Shown one piece after another: positions 27,692 to 35,909 of a DNA stretch of 64,000 nucleotides. A model generated the notes under the pieces. The model was not told the origin of the DNA, did not search any database, and saw nothing but the letters and a program-made list of their open reading frames with translations. The DNA is from Massilia sp. Se16.2.3 (GTDB taxonomy: Bacteria > Pseudomonadota > Gammaproteobacteria > Burkholderiales > Burkholderiaceae_D). Both the position numbers and the translations under genes were made by a program. The stretch spans positions 682,001 through 746,000 of the forward strand of contig NZ_CP050451.1 in the NCBI RefSeq assembly GCF_014171595.1. Direction: 5' to 3'. Each line of letters starts with the position of its first letter. The first letter of the stretch is position 1.

Positions 27692-28237
27692 TCATGCCTT
27701 TAACATCCGGTACACACTCGCTACACCGATACCCAGCTTATCCGCTACAGCATCCTTGGTAAGCCCCTGAGCGACCAGCGACAACACCTCCGCCTTCTTA
27801 GCCTGTGCAGTAGGTTTCCGACCCTTGTACTTTCCCTCGGCCTTTGCTTTGGCTACGCCTTCCTTTTGACGTTCCAGCATGATTTCCCGTTCAAACTGAC
27901 CAACGGCACCGAGCATGGTGAGCATAAGTTTCCCTGTGGGCGTAGAGGTATCCAGTCCGAGGTTCAAGACCTTGAGAGAGACACCCTTGGCTTCCAGACG
28001 CTGAACAATCTCCAACAGGTGCTGGGTATTACGAGCAAGGCGATCGAGCTTGGTGACAACGAACACATCACCTGACCGAGCAAAGCCAATGGCTTCCTCA
28101 AGCTCCCTCCGTTCGGCCACCGAAGAAACCTGTTCCTGGAAGACCCGTTCACACCCCTCAGCTTTCAGCGCCGACAACTGAGCATCGAACCCTGCTACCT
28201 GTTCCACAGTGGAAGTACGCGCATAGCCAATCAACAT
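27692..28237 (-). CDS. Serine resolvase/invertase
   Basis: A 181-residue Tn3/Hin-type recombinase, full length for the family. The catalytic N-terminus is MLIGYARTSTVEQ with Ser9. SGDVFVVTKLDRLARNTQHL supplies the active-site arginines. FEREIMLERQKEGVAKAKAE is the long E helix, and KDAVADKLGIGVASVYRML is the C-terminal HTH. It probably resolves multimers of the excised circular element or controls an inversion. The 100 bp upstream contain nested inverted repeats that look like its own binding region. AT-richer than the chromosome. Confidence 0.93.
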   Translation of the reverse strand: MLIGYARTSTVEQVAGFDAQLSALKAEGCERVFQEQVSSVAERRELEEAIGFARSGDVFVVTKLDRLARNTQHLLEIVQRLEAKGVSLKVLNLGLDTSTPTGKLMLTMLGAVGQFEREIMLERQKEGVAKAKAEGKYKGRKPTAQAKKAEVLSLVAQGLTKDAVADKLGIGVASVYRMLKA

Positions 28238-28246
28238 GGTGTTTCC

Positions 28247-28363
28247 CTATCAATGAACCCTTAGATGCAGTGATAATACCCTATCGAAAGCAAAAACACA
28301 ATCCTATTGATAGACTTTTGGGATAGGTTCTCAGACTCTCACTAGGGCAGGGTTCATTGGTAG
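28247..28363. promoter_or_regulatory. Candidate res site / resolvase operator
   Basis: Outer inverted repeats CTATCAATGAACCC (28247-28260) and GGGTTCATTGGTAG (28350-28363) match at 13 of 14 positions. An inner pair CTATCGAAAG / CTATTGATAG (about 28281-28313) forms a further site of roughly 33 bp. The region lies immediately upstream of the divergently read resolvase, as res sites usually do. Confidence 0.5.
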
Positions 28364-28920
28364 ATCAACATGACGGCTAATGCCATTGAAGGATGCCCAG
28401 GATTTCCCATGGCGAAAGCGGGTAGATGGATAGGGCAGGGAACACCACCAAATAGAACAGCATCAGCAACGATGACCCTTGGTCGCCCCTTTGAAAAAAC
28501 AGATCAGGCCAGAACAACGCCCCCCAGGGTCACCTTTTCGGGCAACTTCAAAAAGTCGGGTTTAGGCGAACATTGGTTGTTGATGTTGAGAAATCAACGA
28601 GTGAGGGGGTTTTTCCATACCCAAATACGGCCCCCCGGCCCTATGTCTCTTAGGTAGCTACAGGACCGCCCCGGCCTTGTGTCCCAGGAAAGCCCCTTAG
28701 TATGGGCTGGCGCTAAAACATATCTTATGAACCCTCAGGAAACATTCTATGGCACGTATAACTGGCCGGAACCTAAGATATAACGACTGTCACAGATACC
28801 TAGCCTTGCTTCGTCCATCGTGCGACGGCGAGCAATCGACAACCTCAATTGATAGTTTACTAACAGGTTACCGTTGATACATACTATGCTGATTGCTGCG
28901 CTAAAATTAATAGGAAACTC
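28364..28920. other. Non-coding stretch between res region and membrane cassette
   Basis: About 560 bp. A 95-codon frame at 28370-28657 has unconvincing composition and no ribosome-binding site, so I see no gene here. The last 60 bp are AT-rich and end with AGGAAACTC before the ATG at 28921; TTGATA boxes occur at 28849 and 28874 but lack a partner at proper spacing. Confidence 0.4.
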
Positions 28921-29754
28921 ATGAATGACCGAACTGTAGAGACTGATTCATCCGAAGATGCTTGGGGTAACAGAACGAAGGCCGGGATGAAGCGAATCAA
29001 AAAGGCTTGGAAGCGCCTACAGCCGCAGACCCGCAGGCTTTTCATTGAAGATGGTTTTGACGATCATGGGGGCCGTCTAGTCCCCCCGGAAAGCTGGGAT
29101 GAGACAGGCCATCTTGTCTATGCAATCGGTTTGTTTGAGGAAGCTGCAAGGGCAACCATACCAGCGAAGAGTGGCGACCCCATCCCCGGATGTTACAACG
29201 GGGACGAACTTCTCCATGAAGCTGCAAACTTGGTCTTGAATCGACAATACTGCGATCCAGAATTTACCGGCGTTGCACTACATGCATGCATGAAACAACA
29301 AGCTAGTAGTGCCGTCGTTAGCTTCTATTACAACGGCGGTGATCGCACGAAGACGAAGAGTGTTCTAGGCAAAGCGATAGCAGGTATAACCCTAAGTGTT
29401 GTGGTCGCGGCTTCCATTGGCAATGGGCTAGTAGAAGCCTTCAACCATGACGTAGGGTCCGCATCTATATGGGCATTCATTGCCATGTTCTGCTATGGAA
29501 CCCTTAAGAACATGAACAAGGCGGACGAAGCGTCAAAGTGGGAAGTATCGTACACAAATTGGTCAGCGTTGATCTTTAGAGACTTCCATATCGGTACGGG
29601 CCAAGGTGTCGAACAGCAGCTACAACAATTTTTACGGCAAGGAATCCATGTGCATTCGGTACTGTTCGACCTTTGCGCTACACTTCAACAGGGTACAGAC
29701 TTGAGCCGACGAGTTCACATAACGACTACAAGGGATCGACTTGAAGATCACTGA
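28921..29754 (+). CDS. Two-helix membrane protein of the element, unknown
   Basis: A 277-residue protein starting MNDRTVETDSSEDAWGNRTK with AGGA upstream. Residues 22-42 are strongly basic (KRIKKAWKRLQPQTRR). There are two hydrophobic segments at about 152-174 (AIAGITLSVVVAASIGNGLV) and 180-195 (ASIWAFIAMFCYGTL). They separate a soluble N-terminal half containing LVYAIGLFEEAARATIP from a C-terminal tail rich in Gln and His. No family is recognised. The gene overlaps the next one by 14 bp, forming a two-gene cassette near the right end of the element, a common position for cargo such as defence or immunity genes. Confidence 0.72.
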   Translation: MNDRTVETDSSEDAWGNRTKAGMKRIKKAWKRLQPQTRRLFIEDGFDDHGGRLVPPESWDETGHLVYAIGLFEEAARATIPAKSGDPIPGCYNGDELLHEAANLVLNRQYCDPEFTGVALHACMKQQASSAVVSFYYNGGDRTKTKSVLGKAIAGITLSVVVAASIGNGLVEAFNHDVGSASIWAFIAMFCYGTLKNMNKADEASKWEVSYTNWSALIFRDFHIGTGQGVEQQLQQFLRQGIHVHSVLFDLCATLQQGTDLSRRVHITTTRDRLEDH

Positions 29755-30235
29755 CTATCTTGCAATCTACGCAGCAGCTTTGTCAACACTCGTCTTTCTT
29801 TGGAATTTGCGTCAAGCTCGACCGCGAATCAAGGTCACTATTCTTCCCGGACTAACGGACAAAGGGGAGACGCCACGCTTTGGCGCGTTTATCATCGTTA
29901 AAAACATGTCTCCCCTTGAGGTCCATCTTTCGGCGTCCCGCTTGCTTTACAGGCACAAGAAGCCAAGCCTTAAGGAAAAGCTAATGCACATATTGAAGTA
30001 TCGGCAGATACCTAGGAACATCGGATGGGTCCAGTCTAGGTTTTCATACTACGATGTTGATGATGAATTTCCATTAAGCCTCGGGGCACGAAAGGCGCAT
30101 AGGATTTTCATTCCCGAGTCAGCATTAGAAAAAATAGCCATTGAAAGCGGTGACCGAACAATAAGATGTAATATTCAAGACGAACTAGGGAACAATGTTC
30201 TGTCCAAAAAATTCACTTGGAACAAGCCGCGTTGA
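29741..30235 (+). CDS. Membrane-anchored small protein of the element, unknown
   Basis: A 164-residue protein starting at TTG 29741 with AAGGGA 5-6 bp upstream. An N-terminal membrane helix (residues 6-23, YLAIYAAALSTLVFLWNL) precedes a soluble domain. That domain alternates beta-type segments: RIKVTILPGL, FGAFIIVKNMSPLEVHLSAS, and RTIRCNIQDELGNNVLSKKF. This looks like an Ig-like or beta-sandwich domain. It overlaps the upstream membrane gene and is probably coexpressed with it. No family is recognised; a partner role is inferred from the overlap. Confidence 0.7.
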   Translation: MKITDYLAIYAAALSTLVFLWNLRQARPRIKVTILPGLTDKGETPRFGAFIIVKNMSPLEVHLSASRLLYRHKKPSLKEKLMHILKYRQIPRNIGWVQSRFSYYDVDDEFPLSLGARKAHRIFIPESALEKIAIESGDRTIRCNIQDELGNNVLSKKFTWNKPR

Positions 30236-30406
30236 ATTTTGTTTTTGCTGCCCCAAGCATAGGTACAACGGCAAGAAACGGCATACCCTCGTTTTTAGTG
30301 TCAGGGACATACCAGCAGCGCATTCAGGGGGGGGCAAAAGTCGATTCCTGATGGTGTTGCTAGACTTTCAACGGGTGCGTGCGTTCTTCTTTCAACAATG
30401 CACATA

Positions 30407-30512
30407 TACCCTATGGTAGGGTAGATTTAGCATGTGCTGCTGGGAGACATACCCTAGATTTGGGGTATGTTTTGACTGCTGAGGGGGCGACTTATACCCT
30501 ATATCTGGGGTA
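30407..30512. repeat. Three evenly spaced TACCC...GGGTA palindromes
   Basis: Imperfect palindromes lie at 30407-30423 (7-nt centre), 30447-30470 (ACATACCC-N8-GGGTATGT) and 30495-30512 (8-nt centre). Half-sites are 43 and 45 bp apart, about four helical turns. They could be operators or origin iterons bound by an element protein. Confidence 0.6.
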
Positions 30513-30610
30513 GTTCCTGAGCTAGGTGCTAGGCAACACAAGTAAGACAGGAGCGACGAAGAAACGAAAGTGTCCCTTCGCTGAGACAGTTCAGGCTTAG
30601 ATACGGACCC

Positions 30611-30630
30611 GAGAGCAGCTTGAGAGCAGT
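30611..30630. repeat. GAGAGCAGT pair, candidate integrase arm sites (right)
   Basis: GAGAGCAG at 30611 and GAGAGCAGT at 30622, 11 bp apart, mirror the repeats next to the integrase at the left end. They lie about 80 bp inside attR. Confidence 0.58.
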
Positions 30631-30705
30631 GATCCGATATAATTACAAGTCGTCAAGGTGCAAGCCGTCCACCGACGACCCGGTAACTCATTGATTTCTC
30701 TAAGA

Positions 30706-30815
30706 AGGTGGTGCGGCTGGCTGGGATCGAACCAGCGACCCTTGGCTTCGGAGGCCAATACTCTATCCACTGAGCTACAGCCGCACGGGAAACTCCTGAG
30801 CGATGCGAAGGATAC
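30706..30815. repeat. Right 110-bp direct repeat (attR) of integrated element
   Basis: An exact copy of 24235-24344 in the same orientation. Beyond 30815 the high-GC chromosome resumes. Distance between repeats gives an element of 6,471 bp. Confidence 0.88.
30709..30784 (-). tRNA. tRNA-Arg (CCG), chromosomal-promoter copy
   Basis: Identical in sequence to the tRNA at 24238-24313, anticodon CCG. On the - strand the upstream DNA is chromosomal. TATCCT lies 24 nt before the mature 5' end, and TGGACG lies 17 bp farther up as a possible -35. This is therefore the copy most likely to be expressed after integration. Confidence 0.95.
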
Positions 30816-31072
30816 AGTCTTTCACGGCTGCCGTCCATGGAAAGTCTCCGGGAACGCCGCACGCCACCGCGGCCGTCCCCTCTCCCACCCTGCCGCACGC
30901 ATCGAAGACGCACCCCGCCGCGACAGTTTTGTCGGCACCGCCACGTTCGCTCGCACGGCATGTGCCATAGGCAATCTTTTGAGACTATAATCGCCTGTTG
31001 GCGGCCTTTGCAAAAAGTCATGCAGGAAGCACAAGCCGGGTAGCAGGTTTTTTTAATCGTATTAAGGAAATC

Positions 31073-31997
31073 ATGAGCGACGCACACAATGAACAATCGT
31101 TTATCCGGACGCCAAAGCAGCTGATCGCCGTCGTCGCAGGATTTTTCCTGGTAATCGTCATCGGCATCATTCTGCTCGTTGCGTTCGTCACGAACGACAA
31201 GCTCGAAGGCGCAGGCACGAACAGCCTGGGCCCGGAAGCCGTCGCTGCACGCCTGCGTCCGGTGGCCGAACAGGGTTTCACACTGGTCGACGCCAATGCA
31301 CCGAAAGTCCTGCAATCGGGTAATGCCGTGTACACCGCCGTCTGCGCGGCCTGCCACGGCACCGGTGCCGCCGGCGCGCCGAAGATCGGCGTGGCCGCCG
31401 ACTGGGGCCCGCGCCTGGCGCAGGGCTACGACACGCTGATCAAGCACGCCATCGAAGGCATCCGCACGATGCCGGCCAAGGGCGGTAACCCGGACCTGGA
31501 CAATGTCGAAGTAGAACGCGCAGTGGTCTACATGGCCAACCAGAGCGGCGCCAAGTTCAAGGAACCGGCCGCTCCTGCCGTCCAGGCTGCCGCACCGGCT
31601 GCGACCCGGGACGGAAGTGGCCGCCGCGCCAGCCGCGCAGAATGCAGCGACCGCCTCGCCGATCGCCGGTACCCCGGCCACGGCCCAGGTCGCCGCCGCG
31701 GCTGCCGCACCAGCGGCCGCACCAGCCGCCGCACCCGCCGTCGCCAGCGCCAACGGCAAAACCCTTTATAACAGCGCCTGCGTCGCCTGCCATGGCGCCG
31801 GCATTGCCGGCGCACCGAAGGTTGCCGACAAGGCCGCCTGGGCGCCGCGTATCCAGCAAGGCACTGCCGTGCTGTATGAACACGCACTAAAAGGTTTTCA
31901 GGGCAAGGCCGGCGTGATGCCAGCAAAAGGCGGCTCGAGCGCGCCGGATGCCGATGTCAAGGCTGCCGTAGACTTCATGGTGGCTTCTTCGCGTTGA
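31073..31997 (+). CDS. Membrane-anchored di-haem cytochrome c (c5-like), with one frameshift
   Basis: Starts at ATG 31073 after AAGGAAA. The N-terminus has a membrane helix (residues 18-39, AVVAGFFLVIVIGIILLVAF). The first haem motif is CAACH at residues 91-95, with TMPAKGGNPDL downstream supplying the Met ligand. The frame breaks near 31603 in a GC run. It then continues through an Ala/Pro linker to a second c5-like module with CVACH and VMPAKGGSSAPD. Restored length is about 308 residues. It transfers electrons in the periplasm. A strong terminator follows. The shift is probably a sequencing indel because both modules are intact. Confidence 0.85.
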
Positions 31998-32028
31998 GCG
32001 ATATCAGGAATAAAGGCAATCGTTGCTG

Positions 32029-32058
32029 AAAGACCGCCTGAGGGCGGTCTTTTTTTAT
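32029..32058 (+). terminator. Rho-independent terminator after cytochrome c
   Basis: AAAGACCGCC-TGA-GGGCGGTCTTTTTTT: a 9-bp GC-rich stem with a T7 tail, about 30 bp after the stop codon. Confidence 0.9.
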
Positions 32059-32270
32059 TGCGTCTCTTTCGAAAAAGACACGATAAATACAGCAAAATTC
32101 GCTTTCAAAGCGAATAATATTCGTAAAATAATCGACAACGTTATGTTGTATTTGGGCGAAATACGGAACAGAGGTAGTGATTTTACTGTTCCTTAGTTTT
32201 GCTTTGGCGTAATCTTTGGAAATTCCTTGGAGCAATAATTTATGCTCCTCAGTAACTCCTCGATGACGTC

Positions 32271-34580
32271 ATGACACTCCCACTCCAACACTTTGCAATA
32301 CGAATTGCCGCAATCGCGGTATTCGGAACCACGCTCGTGGCCTGCGGCGGCGGCGGCGGCGGTTCGACTTCCACCCCGGCGGCGACGGCTTCCTCGCCTA
32401 CGGTCCCAGCGACCGTGACGACCTCCAACCCGGTTACCCTGCCGACCGGCGCGATCATCGCACCCGGCGCCTCCGGTACGCCTGGCGCAACCGCCGGCGA
32501 CCCGCTCGCAGCCGGAGCACCGAACGGTACGGCCGCCACGGCGGTGGTAGCGCCCTCAAACACGACCGCGGCACTGACGACCTACAGCATCCTTGGCACC
32601 GTCACCGACGTGCGCTTCCAGAATACCGCTGGCGTGGCCCAGGAAAACGTACCGGTGACCTTCGGCCAGGTGTTTGCCGTCGGCCATATGCAGCCGACCG
32701 ACTCGCTCGTCGGCCAGTTCGAGAACGGCCAGAGCGTCGCGTTGCAGCTCGACGTCAAGGCGACGCACCCGGATGGTTCGGTGCGTCACGCGGTTGTCTC
32801 GGGCATCGTCCCGAGCCTGGCCACCGGCGAAACCCGCACCATGTCGCTGATGCGATCGAACGCCCCGCAAGCGGCCGGCCTCGGCCCGAAGACCCTCCTG
32901 CTGAACGGCTTCAGCGCCTCCGTGCACGCCAGCATCGGCGGTACGGCCTACAGCGTCTCGGCCGACGACCTGATCAAGAGCGGCGCGGCTGTCCAGACCT
33001 GGCTGTCCGGCACCGTCGCCAACGAATGGCAAGTCTCGGCGCCCTTGAAGACCGCCGACGGCGTCGCGCATCCGCACCTGTCGGCACGCTTCGCCATCCG
33101 CTGGTACGACGCAATCAAGAAGGCGCGCGTCGACGTCACCATCGAGAACGACTGGGCCTACGAGCCGAGCCCGCAGAATTTTACCTATGATGCCGAGATC
33201 ATGGTGCGCGGCGCCGTCGTGTATTCGAAGCCGGCGCTCACCCACCTGCACCACAGCCGCTGGCGCAAGGTGTTCTGGTGGGGCGGCGACGCTTCGCAGG
33301 TGCATGTCAAGCACAACACGGCCTACCTGATCGACAGCCGCGCGCTGCCGAACTTCGACCGCAGCGTCGTCACCCCGGAATCGACCTATACCGCCCTGAT
33401 GGCGAAATGGACCGGCACCGCCATCGAACCGATGGGCGTGGGCCTGGCCAATCCCTACATGCCGAGCACCGGCGGACGCAACGACATCGGCCTGCTGCCG
33501 GGTTGGGCTGCGACCTACCTGCTGAGCATGGATGCACGCGCCAAGCAGGTCACCCTCGGCACCGCCGACCTGGCCGGCAGCTGGTCGGCGCACTACCGCG
33601 ACAAGAACACGGGTCGTCCGGTCAGCCTGATGGATTATCCGTACATGACGATCCTGGGTACCCCGACCGACACCAAGAATCCGGCGACCAAGCTGCAGGA
33701 AGCGTTCCCGAAATGCGTGACCAGCGCGGCCTGCGAGACGCCGAACAAGCATGACGCCTCGCACCAGCCGGCGTTTGCCTACCTGCCTTACCTGGTGACG
33801 GGCGACTACTATTACCTGGAAGAGCTGCAGTTCTGGACGATGTACAACGTGTTCCAGTCGAACCCGGGCTACCGCAAGAACATCCAGGGCCTGCTGTTCA
33901 ACGACCAGGTGCGCGGACAGGCATGGAGCCTGCGTTCGCTGGCCGAAGCGGCCTACATCACGCCGGACGACGACCGCCTGAAATCGCATTTCGCCCGCAT
34001 CCTGCAGAGCAACCTGGACTGGTATAACAATCAGTACACGAACAACGCGTATGCCAACATCTTCGGTGTCATCGATACCGCCAGCGCCGTGATCTACGAG
34101 AGCAAGCGTGGCATTGCGCCGTGGCAGGACGACTTCTTTACCTCGGCCGTCGGCCACGCGGCGGAACTCGGCTTCGACGGCGCCCGCACCCTGCTGGGCT
34201 GGAAAGCCAAGGCACCGGTGCTGCGCATGACCGAGCTGTGCTGGATCGACGCCTCGCTGTATTCGATGAACATCCGCGATACGGCCACCAGCCCGTACTA
34301 CAAGACGGTGGCCGAGGCGGCAGCGGCGACGCAGACGCCGGAGTTCCTGGCACTGGCCTGCAACAGCCCGGCAATGGCGGCCTACCTGAAGCTGAAGGTC
34401 GGCGAGATGACCGGCTATGCATCGTCGGTGCAGGGCTACCCGGCCAACATGCAGCCGGCCCTGGCTTATGCCACCGATGCCCGCCTGCCGAACAGTGCCC
34501 AGGCCTGGACCACCTTTGCGGCCCGCCCCGTCAAGCCGAACTACGGCAGCAGCCCGCAGTTCGCGATCGTGCCGCGTTAA
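32271..34580 (+). CDS. Large putative lipoprotein with sugar-lyase-like architecture
   Basis: A 769-residue protein. A signal peptide ends in a lipobox (TTLVAC) followed by six glycines and an Ala/Thr/Pro-rich linker to about residue 100. The next domain begins VPVTFGQVFAVGHMQPTDSL and continues with LDVKATHPDGSVRHAVVSGI. This wording reminds me of the RIFT-barrel domain of YetA/PcRGLX-type exo-rhamnogalacturonan lyases. The C-terminal part (from about 430) is helical with many Trp and Tyr residues (YYYLEELQFWTMYNVFQSNP), like an alpha/alpha toroid. It may degrade or bind polysaccharide at the outer membrane. Assignment is tentative. A terminator follows. Confidence 0.7.
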   Translation: MTLPLQHFAIRIAAIAVFGTTLVACGGGGGGSTSTPAATASSPTVPATVTTSNPVTLPTGAIIAPGASGTPGATAGDPLAAGAPNGTAATAVVAPSNTTAALTTYSILGTVTDVRFQNTAGVAQENVPVTFGQVFAVGHMQPTDSLVGQFENGQSVALQLDVKATHPDGSVRHAVVSGIVPSLATGETRTMSLMRSNAPQAAGLGPKTLLLNGFSASVHASIGGTAYSVSADDLIKSGAAVQTWLSGTVANEWQVSAPLKTADGVAHPHLSARFAIRWYDAIKKARVDVTIENDWAYEPSPQNFTYDAEIMVRGAVVYSKPALTHLHHSRWRKVFWWGGDASQVHVKHNTAYLIDSRALPNFDRSVVTPESTYTALMAKWTGTAIEPMGVGLANPYMPSTGGRNDIGLLPGWAATYLLSMDARAKQVTLGTADLAGSWSAHYRDKNTGRPVSLMDYPYMTILGTPTDTKNPATKLQEAFPKCVTSAACETPNKHDASHQPAFAYLPYLVTGDYYYLEELQFWTMYNVFQSNPGYRKNIQGLLFNDQVRGQAWSLRSLAEAAYITPDDDRLKSHFARILQSNLDWYNNQYTNNAYANIFGVIDTASAVIYESKRGIAPWQDDFFTSAVGHAAELGFDGARTLLGWKAKAPVLRMTELCWIDASLYSMNIRDTATSPYYKTVAEAAAATQTPEFLALACNSPAMAAYLKLKVGEMTGYASSVQGYPANMQPALAYATDARLPNSAQAWTTFAARPVKPNYGSSPQFAIVPR

Positions 34581-34597
34581 ACCGTCGACGTCGACGT

Positions 34598-34638
34598 AAA
34601 AAAGCCCCGGCCGCCGCAAGGTGGCCGGGGCTTTTCTT
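34598..34638. terminator. Bidirectional terminator
   Basis: AAAAAAGCCCCGGCC-loop-GGCCGGGGCTTTT lies between the lipoprotein gene (+) and the convergent acyltransferase gene (-). Confidence 0.88.
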
Positions 34639-34651
34639 TGCTGCCAGCCCT

Positions 34652-35713
34652 TTACTCGGCCTTGGCCAGCACCGCGCCAGGCGGCACGCGGGCCGCGGTG
34701 GGCGGCGCCTTGGCACCGATCACGAAGCTGAAGAGACGCGGCATCAATCGCATCGCCAGCAGGTACACCAGCACCAGCGATGCCGTCGTCAGCACCGGCG
34801 CCAGCACCCAGTAGACCGGATACGGCACGTGGGCCGCGAACGGTTTATAGACGATCGTCGTCGCCAGCAGCACCGGGGCGTGGGCGACGAAAATGAAGAA
34901 GCTGTACTTGCTCATGCGTCCCAGCCAGCGGCCGAAGGCGGTCGGCTGCAGCAGCGCGGCGGCGGGCCAGATCAAGAGCGGCGCCACCAGCCGCAGGTTG
35001 TTGGTGTTGGCGACGCGGAACCAGATCACGTAAGCGCACAGCCCCAGGAACAAGGCCAGGCACAGGGGCGCGTAGCGGTCGAGCGCACGCAGGTTCCAGC
35101 CGCGCACGGCCACGAGGCCGCCGACATAAAACACGGGCCACATCACGTTGCGCAGCACGAACGGGCCGTCCAGGTTGAACTGGTAGACCAGGGCGACGAT
35201 CGCCAGGCCGACCCAGGGCAGCTTGCGCAGGAACCAGCCCAGCAGCGGCGCCACGATCATCAGCGCCACCAGGTCGCGCAGGAAGTTCAAGGGGTAATTG
35301 ATGGGCGAGCCCGTCAGGCCGAAGGCGGCGTTCAGCCAGCCCTTCCCGTCCTTTGGAATCATGTCGTTCGACAGCGTGATGCCCAGGCCATGGTAGAGCC
35401 CGAGGGCCGCGGCCAGCAAGCCGAGGTTGAAGACGAGGAAAGGCAGGACGATGGTGCGGAATTTTTTGCTGGCCAGCTTGCCCGGTGTCTGGTCGAGCCC
35501 TGACTTGAACAGCAAATAGCCGGAGATGCAGGTCAGCACCGGCACCGTCGTGCGGAACACGGCGTGCTGGAAGAAAGCCTTGAACAGGTCGAACGGGTTG
35601 TTCGCCACTTCCGCGATCGGCACATACGGCGGCGCGTGCAGCAGCACGATACCGAAAATCATCAGGAAGCGCAGCAGGGCAATGCGCTGGCTTACGGAAG
35701 CGTCGTCATTCAT
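34652..35713 (-). CDS. Acyltransferase 3 family membrane protein
   Basis: A 353-residue multi-pass protein starting at ATG 35713, chosen because AAGGA lies 6-7 bp upstream. The N-terminal RIALLRFLMIFGIVLLHAPP carries the family's conserved Arg and His on the first helix. About ten membrane segments follow, with TVPVLTCISGYLLFKSGLD as the usual second signature. Members (OpgC/OafA-like) move acyl or succinyl groups onto periplasmic glycans or lipids. No linked glycan genes are adjacent, so the acceptor is unknown. Confidence 0.87.
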   Translation of the reverse strand: MNDDASVSQRIALLRFLMIFGIVLLHAPPYVPIAEVANNPFDLFKAFFQHAVFRTTVPVLTCISGYLLFKSGLDQTPGKLASKKFRTIVLPFLVFNLGLLAAALGLYHGLGITLSNDMIPKDGKGWLNAAFGLTGSPINYPLNFLRDLVALMIVAPLLGWFLRKLPWVGLAIVALVYQFNLDGPFVLRNVMWPVFYVGGLVAVRGWNLRALDRYAPLCLALFLGLCAYVIWFRVANTNNLRLVAPLLIWPAAALLQPTAFGRWLGRMSKYSFFIFVAHAPVLLATTIVYKPFAAHVPYPVYWVLAPVLTTASLVLVYLLAMRLMPRLFSFVIGAKAPPTAARVPPGAVLAKAE

Positions 35714-35841
35714 GAACATCCTTAAATTATGCACAGCGGGCACGGCTGTATTTCCAGAATGATAACGCATCGACGCCTGCCGGACGCTTGCATGCATGCT
35801 GGGCTGTCTTGTCGCCACCACAAGGCAGCCATCGCTGGCAT

Positions 35842-35878
35842 AAAAAAACACCGCCGGGCACGGGGCCGGGCGGTGTTC
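35842..35878 (-). terminator. Terminator of first M13 peptidase gene
   Basis: Read on the - strand, AACACCGCCCGG-loop-CCGGCGGTGTTTTTTT follows the stop at 35910 after about 30 bp. Confidence 0.88.
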
Positions 35879-35909
35879 TCGCGAAGTCCGGGCGGACTTC
35901 AGCGGGTAC

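Larger units (their letters stand above)
30236..30705. other. Right-end non-coding region of element
   Basis: About 470 bp without a credible gene. It contains three TACCC-N7/8-GGGTA palindromes (30407-30512) and the right-hand GAGAGCAGT pair (30611-30630), so it is likely a regulatory, replication or recombination region. Confidence 0.5.

Noticed and set aside
28370..28657. A 95-codon open frame between the resolvase and the membrane cassette
   Set aside because: No ribosome-binding site, unusual composition with many Pro and Gly, and it begins inside the candidate res region; probably chance.
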